Shown here in pieces: positions 1-5,418 of a stretch of DNA of 9,831 bases (the first letter of the stretch is position 1; each line of letters starts with the position of its first letter). This DNA is from Acidobacteriota bacterium (lineage in GTDB: Bacteria; Acidobacteriota; Terriglobia; UBA7540), in contig JAJYNF010000258.1 of assembly GCA_021786455.1 (NCBI GenBank), positions 1 to 9,831 on the forward strand, read 5' to 3'. A program made the translations under genes and the position numbers. The notes under the pieces were generated by a model. That model had not been told where the DNA came from, did no database searches, and saw only the letters and a program-made list of their open reading frames with translations.

Positions 1-48
1 CGCCTCGGCATCCTCCGCTAGAATGTCGCCAGTCCTGTATTCGATCAT
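1..48 (-). CDS. darG: DarG antitoxin, N-terminal fragment cut by the window edge
   Basis: Only the first 16 codons are visible: an ATG at 48 followed by a reading frame that translates as MIEYRTGDILAEDAEA and runs off the window. The opening (I-x-Y-x-x-GDIL, then an acidic D-A-E-A) is how DarG-type macrodomain antitoxins begin. In that family the N-terminal macrodomain removes ADP-ribose from thymidine in single-stranded DNA, reversing the damage done by DarT, and a C-terminal domain can also bind the toxin. The gene starts 16 nt after the darT stop on the same strand, with an AGGGAG Shine-Dalgarno-like sequence in the gap, so the two are almost certainly co-transcribed with the toxin first. 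The identification leans heavily on this neighbour, since most of the protein lies outside the window. Confidence 0.85.
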   Translation of the reverse strand, partial: MIEYRTGDILAEDAEA

Positions 49-64
49 CGCGGTCGCTCCCTGC

Positions 65-715
65 TCAAAAATACCACTCTGGAACGATCTCAACCACTGG
101 CTTGTACATGCCTCGTGAAAGGGCGCTACGCACTCTGCTCTCGATGGCTCGTGTCCGCACTCCGATCCGCTCGATCAGACACAAGGGGCAACTCGAGTGG
201 AGAAGGAACTCGGCCTGCTTACCTTCCTTCACCTCAGCCCTTCTGAAGTCCGTCGCGGATATAGCCTCCCAGCCGAGCTGGTCTAGCTCCTCCAGCCGCG
301 AGCGGAACACCGTATAGGACGCGCCTGCATTGGAAAGTGAAAACGCCCAGCGCCTGCCGGCCCTTCTGGCCCACTTGACCACGGCGAGCAGGTCTGCCTC
401 CAGGTGGATGATGGGTTCTTGGCCACCTCGATAGCTTAGCTCCGGGTGGTTGGCGCAATGAATTACGTAAAGCATGACCGAGCGCGGGCAAAAGTAGAAC
501 GGAACGTAGTCGCCGACCTTCGTACCTGGATGGCAAGGCACATCAAGCTGCTCGACCCGCCTGCGTTTGATACTGGACATCCCGATAGGCTGTGTCGGGC
601 CGCCCCGAGCGATCATTGACGCGTCAGAGACAATTTCGCCGTTTGCGATGATGCCGGGCAGATTGTCCACGTGGGTAATGTGGTACAGCTTGGGGTAGAC
701 GGGGGAAGGAGTCAT
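65..715 (-). CDS. darT: DarT, ssDNA thymidine ADP-ribosyltransferase toxin (DUF4433)
   Basis: A 216-residue protein of the usual DarT length. Family features are the N-terminal NAD-binding stretch YHITHVDNLPGI (residues 11-22, His12), an arginine cluster at 51-53, the strongly conserved block VGDYVPFYFCPRSVMLY (67-83), and a C-terminal KQAEFL with Glu169 in the position of the family's catalytic glutamate. From established work on the family, DarT uses NAD+ to attach ADP-ribose to thymidine in specific single-stranded DNA motifs, blocking replication; it acts as a toxin-antitoxin module and in defence against phage. The ATG at 715 has GGGGAG about 7 nt upstream, which supports this start. All key residues appear intact, so the toxin is probably active. 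The antitoxin gene darG follows after 16 nt. Confidence 0.95.
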   Translation of the reverse strand: MTPSPVYPKLYHITHVDNLPGIIANGEIVSDASMIARGGPTQPIGMSSIKRRRVEQLDVPCHPGTKVGDYVPFYFCPRSVMLYVIHCANHPELSYRGGQEPIIHLEADLLAVVKWARRAGRRWAFSLSNAGASYTVFRSRLEELDQLGWEAISATDFRRAEVKEGKQAEFLLHSSCPLCLIERIGVRTRAIESRVRSALSRGMYKPVVEIVPEWYF

Positions 716-786
716 ATCTTAACTCCCCGATGCCGTCGCCCGCGATCCGCGTCGCGCACCCCCTGTTGCGAGTAAGTAAACGCAAG

Positions 787-810
787 CCACGGCAGGGTTT
801 CTTGCCGCGG
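787..810. other. Imperfect stem-loop downstream of the small membrane protein gene
   Basis: CCACGGCA and TGCCGCGG can pair at 7 of 8 positions around an 8-nt loop. On the minus strand the structure lies 7 nt after the stop of the 82-residue gene, where a terminator would be expected, but no clear U-tract follows on that strand. It may be a weak terminator or an mRNA 3' end structure ahead of darT, or it may be chance in GC-rich DNA. Confidence 0.3.
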
Positions 811-817
811 GTTCTTT

Positions 818-1066
818 TCATCCGCCGGTGGCCACATCGCGTTCGATGCGGTCTTCAAGCCGTTTCACTCCGGAGCGAATCCAATCCTTGAGGTCGTCGA
901 ACCGATGATTGACGGACGAATTCAAATCATCGATACGTCCGTTCAGTTGCGTCCATAGGTCGTCAATGCGCTTGTCAATGTGGGCGATGCTTCGGCTCTG
1001 GAAATAGAAGCCCAGAACGTAGCCAAGGACGATGATGACGACCGCTCCCCACAATTGATTGTTCAT
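818..1066 (-). CDS. Small single-pass membrane protein with an 11-residue-period coiled coil
   Basis: An 82-residue protein I do not recognise as a named family. Residues 6-22 are a clear hydrophobic membrane segment. The rest is charged and helical, with a regular repeat: R-I/F-D-D-L occurs at residues 33-37, 44-48 and 55-59, and a fourth degenerate unit ends at Leu70. The spacing is exactly 11, as in hendecad coiled coils. The likely topology is a short N-terminus, one membrane helix, and a cytoplasmic coiled coil that oligomerises or binds a partner. I chose the ATG at 1066 because it has GGAAGGA 6-7 nt upstream and places the membrane segment at the N-terminus; an in-frame GTG at 1132 would add 22 polar residues with no better ribosome binding site. 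It lies directly upstream of darT on the same strand, about 100 nt away, so a functional link to DarTG is possible but unproven. Confidence 0.7.
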   Translation of the reverse strand: MNNQLWGAVVIIVLGYVLGFYFQSRSIAHIDKRIDDLWTQLNGRIDDLNSSVNHRFDDLKDWIRSGVKRLEDRIERDVATGG

Positions 1067-1200
1067 CCCCGATCCTTCCGACAACGCGACCCGGCCTTGA
1101 CGAGCCCCGAACCCATGCTCCTTGTCTATCACATTTCCCGCCCACGTGCAGTGGGTGGCAGCACCCAGCGTCCTCCTCGCCGCGGCTACGCAGCCCTCGA

Positions 1201-1248
1201 CTCCTCCACTCCTCTATTCCCCTACTCCCCTACTCCCCTGCTCCTCTC
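1201..1248. repeat. Octamer array 1 (six units) abutting the aminotransferase stop
   Basis: Six consecutive 8-bp units on the plus strand: CTCCTCCA, CTCCTCTA, TTCCCCTA, CTCCCCTA, CTCCCCTG, CTCCTCTC. On the coding (minus) strand this is GGGGAGTA-like and begins within the aminotransferase TGA. A separate arm with CGCGGCTA at 1181-1188 lies 12 nt away, matching an arm of the palindromic element next to array 4. Related arrays lie at 3362-3400, 3892-3930 and 5386-5417. Confidence 0.85.
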
Positions 1249-2632
1249 ATTTCTCGCACCTCGCAAAAACCTGGTCGAGCAATTCGAGGGCGAGGTCCAT
1301 TTCGTCGCGGGTAATGGTCAAGGCGGGGGCGAGCGTGAAGACGTTTTTGTAATATCCGCCCACGTCGAGGACCAGTCCCCACTTGCGCCCGCGGGCGTTC
1401 AGGTTGCCGCTCAAGCCTTCGGCGAAAATTCGATCGGTCAATTCACGGTTGGGAGCGATGCGGTCCGGCTGGGTGACTTCGATGCGCAGCGCCAGCCCCA
1501 ATCCGTCCACCTGCCCGATGGATTGGGGATGCCGCCGCTCGAGCTCGCGCAGACCCTTCAGGAAATACGCGCCCTTTTCGCGCACGAGGCTTTCGTAATC
1601 TTCTTCTTCCAGCATCTTCAGCGTTTCAAGCGCCACCGCCGTGCCGAGGGTGTTGGAAGAAAACGTCGAATGGGTCGAGCCGGGCGGAAAGACTTCAGGC
1701 GCGATCAATTCTTCCCGCGCCCACAATCCCGAAATCGGGTTCAGGCCGTTCGTCAGCGCCTTGCCAAAGACGATGATGTCGGGCACGATGTCGAAATTCT
1801 CGATCGCCCAGAACTTGCCCGTTCGATAAAATCCCATCTGGATTTCGTCGTCCACGATGAGGATTCTGTGCTGGCGGCAGGTTTCCGCCAATCGCTTGAA
1901 ATAGTCTTTCGGCGGGATCACGTAGCCGCCCGTTCCCTGCACCGCCTCGATGTAGAACGCTCCAAACTCCGACGCGCCGGCCTTCGGATCCCACACGCCG
2001 AAATATTCCGACTCAAAAAGTTTTTCAAATTCGCGCTCGCAATAGAGCCCGCAGGTTTCGGGCTTTAGTTCGTAGATGCAGCGCAGGCAATAAGGGTAGA
2101 AAACAAACTGCGCGCGGTCGCTGAAGTGCCCGTAGCGCCGCCGATAGCGGTAGCTCGACGTGATGGCCGAGGCGCCGAGCGTCCGCCCGTGGTAGCCGCC
2201 CATGAACGCGAACATCAAGTTCCTGCCCGTCGCGTTCCGCACTAGCTTGAGCGAATCCTCGATGGCCTGCGACCCGCCCACGTTGAAGTGGACGCGCCCT
2301 TTCACGCCGAATCGCTTTTCGCAATACTGCGCGATGCGCGCCGCCGCTTCCACTTTTTCCGCGTGCAAATACTGGCAGGCGAGCTGCGGCAGCCGGTCCA
2401 CTTGCCGCTTCAGCGCCTCGTTCAGCCGCGGGTTTTTGTACCCAAAGTTCGCAGCCGAATACCACATCTGCAAATCGAGGTACGGCGTGCCCTGCTCGTC
2501 GTAAAGAGTGCACCCTTCGCAGTTGACGAAAACTTTGGGCGGGTCGAGATAATGCACCGTGTCGCCGTGCGAGCAGTATTTCTTTTCGAGCGCCAGGAGC
2601 TCAGCGATTTTTGAAGCGGTCTCAATCGGCAA
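1247..2632 (-). CDS. Class III PLP-dependent aminotransferase
   Basis: A 461-residue fold-type I aminotransferase of normal length for class III (the acetylornithine/4-aminobutyrate/omega-amino acid group). Visible motifs are GGSQAIEDSL at 119-128 (cofactor phosphate region), GYHGRT at 146-151, DDEIQMGFYRTG at 261-272 with Asp262 as the expected pyridine-nitrogen ligand, and FGKALTNGL with Lys291 as the Schiff-base lysine. It should move an amino group from a donor to an aldehyde or ketone; the substrate cannot be read from sequence. Residues 182-198 hold four cysteines (C-x2-C-x8-C-x3-C), a possible metal site. The start is a TTG at 2632, supported by AAAGGAG 7 nt upstream; no ATG or GTG is better placed. 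It follows the phosphatase gene after 14 nt and is the last gene of the cluster. Its stop codon runs straight into octamer array 1. Confidence 0.9.
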   Translation of the reverse strand: MPIETASKIAELLALEKKYCSHGDTVHYLDPPKVFVNCEGCTLYDEQGTPYLDLQMWYSAANFGYKNPRLNEALKRQVDRLPQLACQYLHAEKVEAAARIAQYCEKRFGVKGRVHFNVGGSQAIEDSLKLVRNATGRNLMFAFMGGYHGRTLGASAITSSYRYRRRYGHFSDRAQFVFYPYCLRCIYELKPETCGLYCEREFEKLFESEYFGVWDPKAGASEFGAFYIEAVQGTGGYVIPPKDYFKRLAETCRQHRILIVDDEIQMGFYRTGKFWAIENFDIVPDIIVFGKALTNGLNPISGLWAREELIAPEVFPPGSTHSTFSSNTLGTAVALETLKMLEEEDYESLVREKGAYFLKGLRELERRHPQSIGQVDGLGLALRIEVTQPDRIAPNRELTDRIFAEGLSGNLNARGRKWGLVLDVGGYYKNVFTLAPALTITRDEMDLALELLDQVFARCEK

Positions 2633-2639
2633 ATTGCGT

Positions 2640-2645
2640 CTCCTT
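2640..2645 (-). promoter_or_regulatory. Shine-Dalgarno site that fixes the TTG start of the aminotransferase
   Basis: On the minus strand AAGGAG lies 7 nt before the TTG at 2632 and just after the TAA of the phosphatase (2649-2647). This near-perfect site is the main reason to accept a TTG start, and it suggests translation of the two genes is coupled. Confidence 0.75.
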
Positions 2646-2646
2646 T

Positions 2647-3429
2647 TTATTCGATCCGGCTGACGGTGGCGGCCCGTGGCGCCTTGGCGCCTTGGCGTGA
2701 TGGCTTTTTTCCCCGCCCTGCCGCCGCGCTGCCGAGCTTCGCCTGGACGTCGGCAAAGGTTTCAAACGCCCGGCAGGCGATATTGCGTCGGCGGCAATAT
2801 CCGAGCAATTGCTTTTTGGCGAACACCACGTCGGCTTCTTCCACGGCAAACCGGTCTGAGAATCCGTCGCCGATAAAAACGACGCGCGAGCGTTCTCTCC
2901 GCAGGCGCTTGATCACCGTCGCCTTGCACGTCGCGCAGCCATGCTCGCAATCCGAATGCGGAAACGACGCCGCCAGCCGCCGGCCGGAAATCTCCAGGTG
3001 GCTCGCGTAGAGATGCCGCCCGTTTTCGAGTTCCCCGCCCACGCCGGCGCGTTTCAGAATGCGCGAAACGACGTAATCGAATCCATCGCTCACCACGTAG
3101 AATGGAATCTTCTCGCGCTCGACAAACTGATAAAAGCTCGCAAACGCTGGGTCGAGCGGAATCGCGTCAATCACTTCATTCAGTTCTTCGGGCGAAGCGT
3201 CCACGAGCGCCATCTGCCGCTCCAGGCATTCCCGCGAGCCGATCAGCCCGCGCACCCACTCATCCTCCACCTCGCGCCACAGCGGGTGCGCGAGTTCCTC
3301 CAGGATGCGGTCCGTCACGTCCTGCTGCGTGATCGTGCCGTCAAAATCAGAAAAGATTATCAGAGTAGAGTAGGGACGCAGTGGAGTAGTGGAGTAGGGA
3401 AATCTTTCGCGCTGCCGTTCAGTGGCCAC
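2647..3429 (-). CDS. HAD-IB phosphatase, MtnX/SerB-like
   Basis: 260 residues from the GTG at 3429. HAD motifs: IIFSDFDGTIT (nucleophile Asp28 and acid/base Asp30), VSDG with Ser114, a lysine in TVIKRL, and VVFIGDGFSD with Asp188 and Asp192 for magnesium. A small cysteine cluster, CEHGCATCK at 161-169, resembles one I recall from MtnX-like members. It should hydrolyse a phosphomonoester; within this cluster a phosphorylated amino- or keto-intermediate is plausible, but the substrate is unknown. The frame is open back to 3765, but that part overlaps the neighbouring gene in another frame. GTG 3429 has AAGGA 7 nt upstream; GTG 3435 overlaps the neighbour's stop and has poor spacing. There is no ATG, GTG or TTG between 3429 and the catalytic motif, so residues 10-22 are translated octamer repeat. 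The C-terminal 20 or so residues come from a second repeat. Confidence 0.88.
   Translation of the reverse strand: MATERQRERFPYSTTPLRPYSTLIIFSDFDGTITQQDVTDRILEELAHPLWREVEDEWVRGLIGSRECLERQMALVDASPEELNEVIDAIPLDPAFASFYQFVEREKIPFYVVSDGFDYVVSRILKRAGVGGELENGRHLYASHLEISGRRLAASFPHSDCEHGCATCKATVIKRLRRERSRVVFIGDGFSDRFAVEEADVVFAKKQLLGYCRRRNIACRAFETFADVQAKLGSAAAGRGKKPSRQGAKAPRAATVSRIE
2674..2697. repeat. Three tandem CGCCAAGG-type octamers inside the phosphatase 3' end
   Basis: On the plus strand CCGTGGCG, CCTTGGCG, CCTTGGCG; on the coding strand CGCCAAGG twice, then CGCCACGG. It encodes the Q-G-A-K-A-P-R tail of the phosphatase. I recall this 'cgccaaggcgcc' sequence as a common interspersed repeat in several bacterial phyla, so the tail is probably an extension acquired when the repeat displaced an earlier stop codon. 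Confidence 0.7.
3362..3400. repeat. Octamer array 2, inverted relative to the others and translated
   Basis: On the plus strand the units read AGAGTAGA, GTAGGGAC, GCAGTGGA, GTAGTGGA, GTAGGGAA. Relative to arrays 1, 3 and 4 the orientation is reversed, so on the coding strand it reads CTACTCC and has no stop codons in the frame used. It encodes the Pro-Tyr-Ser-Thr-Thr-Pro stretch near the N-terminus of the phosphatase. Confidence 0.75.
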
Positions 3430-3431
3430 GG

Positions 3432-3899
3432 TCACTTCCTTCCCTGGAGATACCGCATGAAAGCGCGCAGCATCTTCCCAACTTCCTCGCATTCGCGCCC
3501 GATGCGCGTGAGCGTCTCCTCCGAGCCGACCGCGATGCGGCGGCAGAGAATCACATACGTCTCCAGTTCTTTCAGCGAGCCTTGGGCTGTGCGAAGAAAC
3601 CGGAGGAAGTCGCCGCGGCTTTCCCGGCCATAGCCTTCTGCAATATTGGCGGCCACTGAAGCGGCGGCGCGCCGCATCTGGGAAGTCAGTCCGTAGATTT
3701 CCTCCTTGGGAAAATCTCGTGTCCCGACATAGCAAGATTCGGCCAGTTCCATGGCGCGCTGCCACACCTTCAAGTCTTGATAAGTACCGGGCCCCTTGCC
3801 CTTCCTTTTCGGCGCGGCCGCTTCTTTGGCTGTTTGCAACCCCGCCGCGCCCCCGCTCACCACTCCTCCCCTTCCGCTCGGATTGGTGTAACTCTCCAC
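3432..3899 (-). CDS. Four-helix-bundle protein, S23/23S rRNA intervening-sequence-protein family
   Basis: 155 residues from the GTG at 3899. The family signature starts at Tyr40 (YQDLKVWQRAMELAE) and continues with FPKEEIYGLTSQMRRAAASVA, NIAEGYGRES, FLRFLRTAQGSLKELET and a final helix. This is the small helical-bundle family first seen inside 23S rRNA intervening sequences and also related to Avd, the accessory protein of diversity-generating retroelements. Stand-alone members are widespread and their function is largely unknown. The core needs only about 115 residues; the first 39 are low-complexity Gly/Ala/Lys. The start is therefore uncertain: GTG 3899 lies in the octamer array, which offers a GGAG core upstream, and GTG 3863 or 3860 follow AGGGGAGGA. 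The gene interrupts the biosynthetic cluster and is flanked by octamer arrays in opposite orientations. Its stop lies beside the phosphatase start. Confidence 0.85.
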   Translation of the reverse strand: MESYTNPSGRGGVVSGGAAGLQTAKEAAAPKRKGKGPGTYQDLKVWQRAMELAESCYVGTRDFPKEEIYGLTSQMRRAAASVAANIAEGYGRESRGDFLRFLRTAQGSLKELETYVILCRRIAVGSEETLTRIGRECEEVGKMLRAFMRYLQGRK

Positions 3900-3930
3900 T
3901 CCCCTACTCCCCTACTCCTCTACACCACTC
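3892..3930. repeat. Octamer array 3 between the ligase stop and the four-helix-bundle gene
   Basis: On the plus strand CTCTCCA, CTCCCCTA, CTCCCCTA, CTCCTCTA, CACCACTC. On the coding strand it begins within 2 nt of the ligase TAA (3935-3933) and runs into the GTG at 3899, so it may supply the GGAG used as that gene's ribosome binding site. Confidence 0.85.
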
Positions 3931-3932
3931 CT

Positions 3933-5249
3933 TTACGTCCCTCTTTCGTCCACAAGCCTTTTCATTTTCCGTCCTTGCCCGAGCGCGCCGCGCGGTCCGA
4001 ACTTGAACGCCAGCCGGTACATGCCGCAGGAGTGGTTGGCCCACATTTCGGGGTAACGAGTTTCGAGGTTCTTTCGCACGGCCTCTTCGACCGCCGACGA
4101 GCTCACGCCGTTGGTCAGCTCCAGCCGAAATTCCAGCACGTCGTGCAAACCCTCCTGCCGCACCGCCACTTGCCAGTTCGTCGAAATCCCAGCGACATCG
4201 CGCATCAGGTTTTCAAAGATGGCCGGGTGCAGGTTTCCGGCTCCCATGACGACCATTTCGTCCCTCCGACCCTTGATGGGGGAGAGCCGCCGAAGCGTCG
4301 CGCCGCAGGCGCACGGCTCGGGGATAAAGCGGGCTACGTCGCGCACGCGGTAACGAATCAGGGGCATGACGCGCCGCCCGAGCGTCGTCACCACCAGTTC
4401 GCCGTAACCTTCCGCGTCCGGCTCTAAAATCTCAAACAGCAAATTGAATTCGTCCAAATGGTAGCCCTGCCGCTCGCGGCACTCCATTCCGGCTCCGCCG
4501 CCCATTTCCGTCGAGCCATAGCCTAGAATGACAGGCGCTTTCCAAACGTCCTCGATATACTTCCGGTACGCCGCGGTCATGCGGTCGCCCGCCGCCACGA
4601 TCAGCTTCACCGGATAAGCACCTTCCTTTTCCGCGATCTCGCTCAGGCTCACCAGCCACGTCGGGTCGGCGACGATCACGTTGTAGCCATAGAGCCTGAG
4701 CTTCGAATACGTATCGCGCGGGTCGGGTTTCCCCACCGCCGAGCAAAACGCGCCCATCGCGCGACAAGCGAAATAAGTGACCCAACTGCTGATCCAATAT
4801 CCGGCGTCGAACGTGCAGATCACTCGATCCTGGGGCCGCACGCCGTTCTCATAGAGCGCCGCCGCCTCGTACCGCCCCGCCAGCTCCAATTCCTGATGGT
4901 CGAAGTACACGCGCTTCGGCTCGCCGCCGGTTCCCGTCGTCTCAAACACGGCCTGCGGATCGCGGCAAAGAAAATCCTCCGGCGGATGCGACAGCAGATC
5001 CTCTGGCGTCGTGAAAATTTCGCTCAAGTCCGCCGGCCGTCGCACTTGCTCGGCTCGAATTCCGGCCTCTGCCAGCTTCTGCGCGAAAAATTTCTGATGC
5101 CGAGCCGCGTAGCGCACCGTCCGGCGAAACGAGTCTTCCTGCATTCGCCAGATCAGGGCTGGCGGCACTGACTTGCCCCACCGAGTCAGCCTCGGCACCG
5201 AATCGCCGACGACCGCTCCCTCAACGAATTGGCGAAGGCTCGTTAGCAT
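3933..5249 (-). CDS. PaaK-like adenylate-forming ligase (phenylacetate-CoA ligase / F390-synthetase-related)
   Basis: 438 residues, the normal length for the PaaK/CapK branch of the ANL superfamily. Motifs: ETTGTGGEPKR at 103-113 (ATP phosphate-binding loop), GYGSTEMGG at 243-251 (adenine/acyl pocket), RYRVRDVARF at 299-308, CACG at 313-316 (the C-x-C-G typical of this branch), IKGRRDEMV at 325-333 (hinge before the C-terminal lid), and a terminal GQGRKMKRL with Lys428 as candidate adenylation lysine. It should activate a carboxylic acid as the acyl-AMP and pass it to a thiol, either CoA or the carrier protein encoded in this cluster. The substrate is unknown; a loader or starter-unit activator fits the neighbours. 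The ATG at 5249 lacks a strong ribosome binding site (GGAAG is about 13 nt away), so a later start is possible. A palindromic element and octamer array 4 lie in the 169-nt leader. Confidence 0.88.
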   Translation of the reverse strand: MLTSLRQFVEGAVVGDSVPRLTRWGKSVPPALIWRMQEDSFRRTVRYAARHQKFFAQKLAEAGIRAEQVRRPADLSEIFTTPEDLLSHPPEDFLCRDPQAVFETTGTGGEPKRVYFDHQELELAGRYEAAALYENGVRPQDRVICTFDAGYWISSWVTYFACRAMGAFCSAVGKPDPRDTYSKLRLYGYNVIVADPTWLVSLSEIAEKEGAYPVKLIVAAGDRMTAAYRKYIEDVWKAPVILGYGSTEMGGGAGMECRERQGYHLDEFNLLFEILEPDAEGYGELVVTTLGRRVMPLIRYRVRDVARFIPEPCACGATLRRLSPIKGRRDEMVVMGAGNLHPAIFENLMRDVAGISTNWQVAVRQEGLHDVLEFRLELTNGVSSSAVEEAVRKNLETRYPEMWANHSCGMYRLAFKFGPRGALGQGRKMKRLVDERGT

Positions 5250-5310
5250 CCGGAAATTCTTCGCTTCCGCAAGTGTTCAGAAGTCAGAACTGAGCACGCA
5301 CAATCAGCAG

Positions 5311-5383
5311 GTAGCCGCGACGGTGTTTTCTCCGTCGCGGGCTATTCCAGATCCCGCGACACCAAAGGCACTGTCGCGGCTAT
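5311..5383. repeat. Four-arm palindromic (REP-like) element upstream of the ligase gene
   Basis: Two consecutive perfect hairpins: CCGCGACGG (5315-5323) with CCGTCGCGG (5332-5340), 8-nt loop; and CCGCGACA (5354-5361) with TGTCGCGG (5372-5379), 10-nt loop. The arms are cross-compatible: TAGCCGCGAC (5312-5321) pairs perfectly with GTCGCGGCTA (5373-5382), and GTCGCGGG (5334-5341) with CCCGCGAC (5353-5360). Two mutually exclusive folds are therefore possible: two side-by-side hairpins, or one hairpin nested inside an outer stem. It lies in the leader between the glycosyltransferase stop and the ligase start. Confidence 0.8.
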
Positions 5384-5385
5384 CG

Positions 5386-5417
5386 CTCCTCTACTCCACT
5401 ATTCCTCTTCTCCCCTC
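5386..5417. repeat. Octamer array 4 abutting the glycosyltransferase stop
   Basis: On the plus strand CTCCTCTA, CTCCACTA, TTCCTCTT, CTCCCCTC. On the coding strand it begins immediately after the TGA of the glycosyltransferase (5421-5419) and reaches to within 3 nt of the palindromic element. It is the most degenerate of the arrays. Confidence 0.75.
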
Positions 5418-5418
5418 C

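Noticed and set aside
1063..1116. 17-codon ORF whose TGA overlaps the ATG of the small membrane protein (ATGA)
   Set aside because: The overlap is neat, but the only ribosome binding site is 1 nt from the ATG, which is too close to work, and nothing else supports it.
1141..1155. CCCAC-GTGCA-GTGGG inverted repeat considered as an operator for the small membrane protein gene
   Set aside because: A 5-bp stem in GC-rich DNA without a second copy or a nearby regulator is not enough evidence.
1201..1248. Octamer arrays considered as CRISPR or phase-variable simple repeats
   Set aside because: There are no spacers, the unit is 8 bp and the copies are too diverged from one another for active slippage.
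980..2068. Plus-strand open frame of 362 codons opposite the aminotransferase
   Set aside because: It runs antiparallel to a gene with full class III aminotransferase motifs, its translation is rich in Arg, His and Gln with no recognisable domain, and it crosses the small membrane protein gene and an octamer array. It is a GC-driven shadow frame.
3430..3765. Upstream extension of the phosphatase frame to 3765
   Set aside because: It overlaps the four-helix-bundle gene in another frame, and its translation is low-complexity and unlike HAD enzymes. The ribosome binding site supports GTG 3429.
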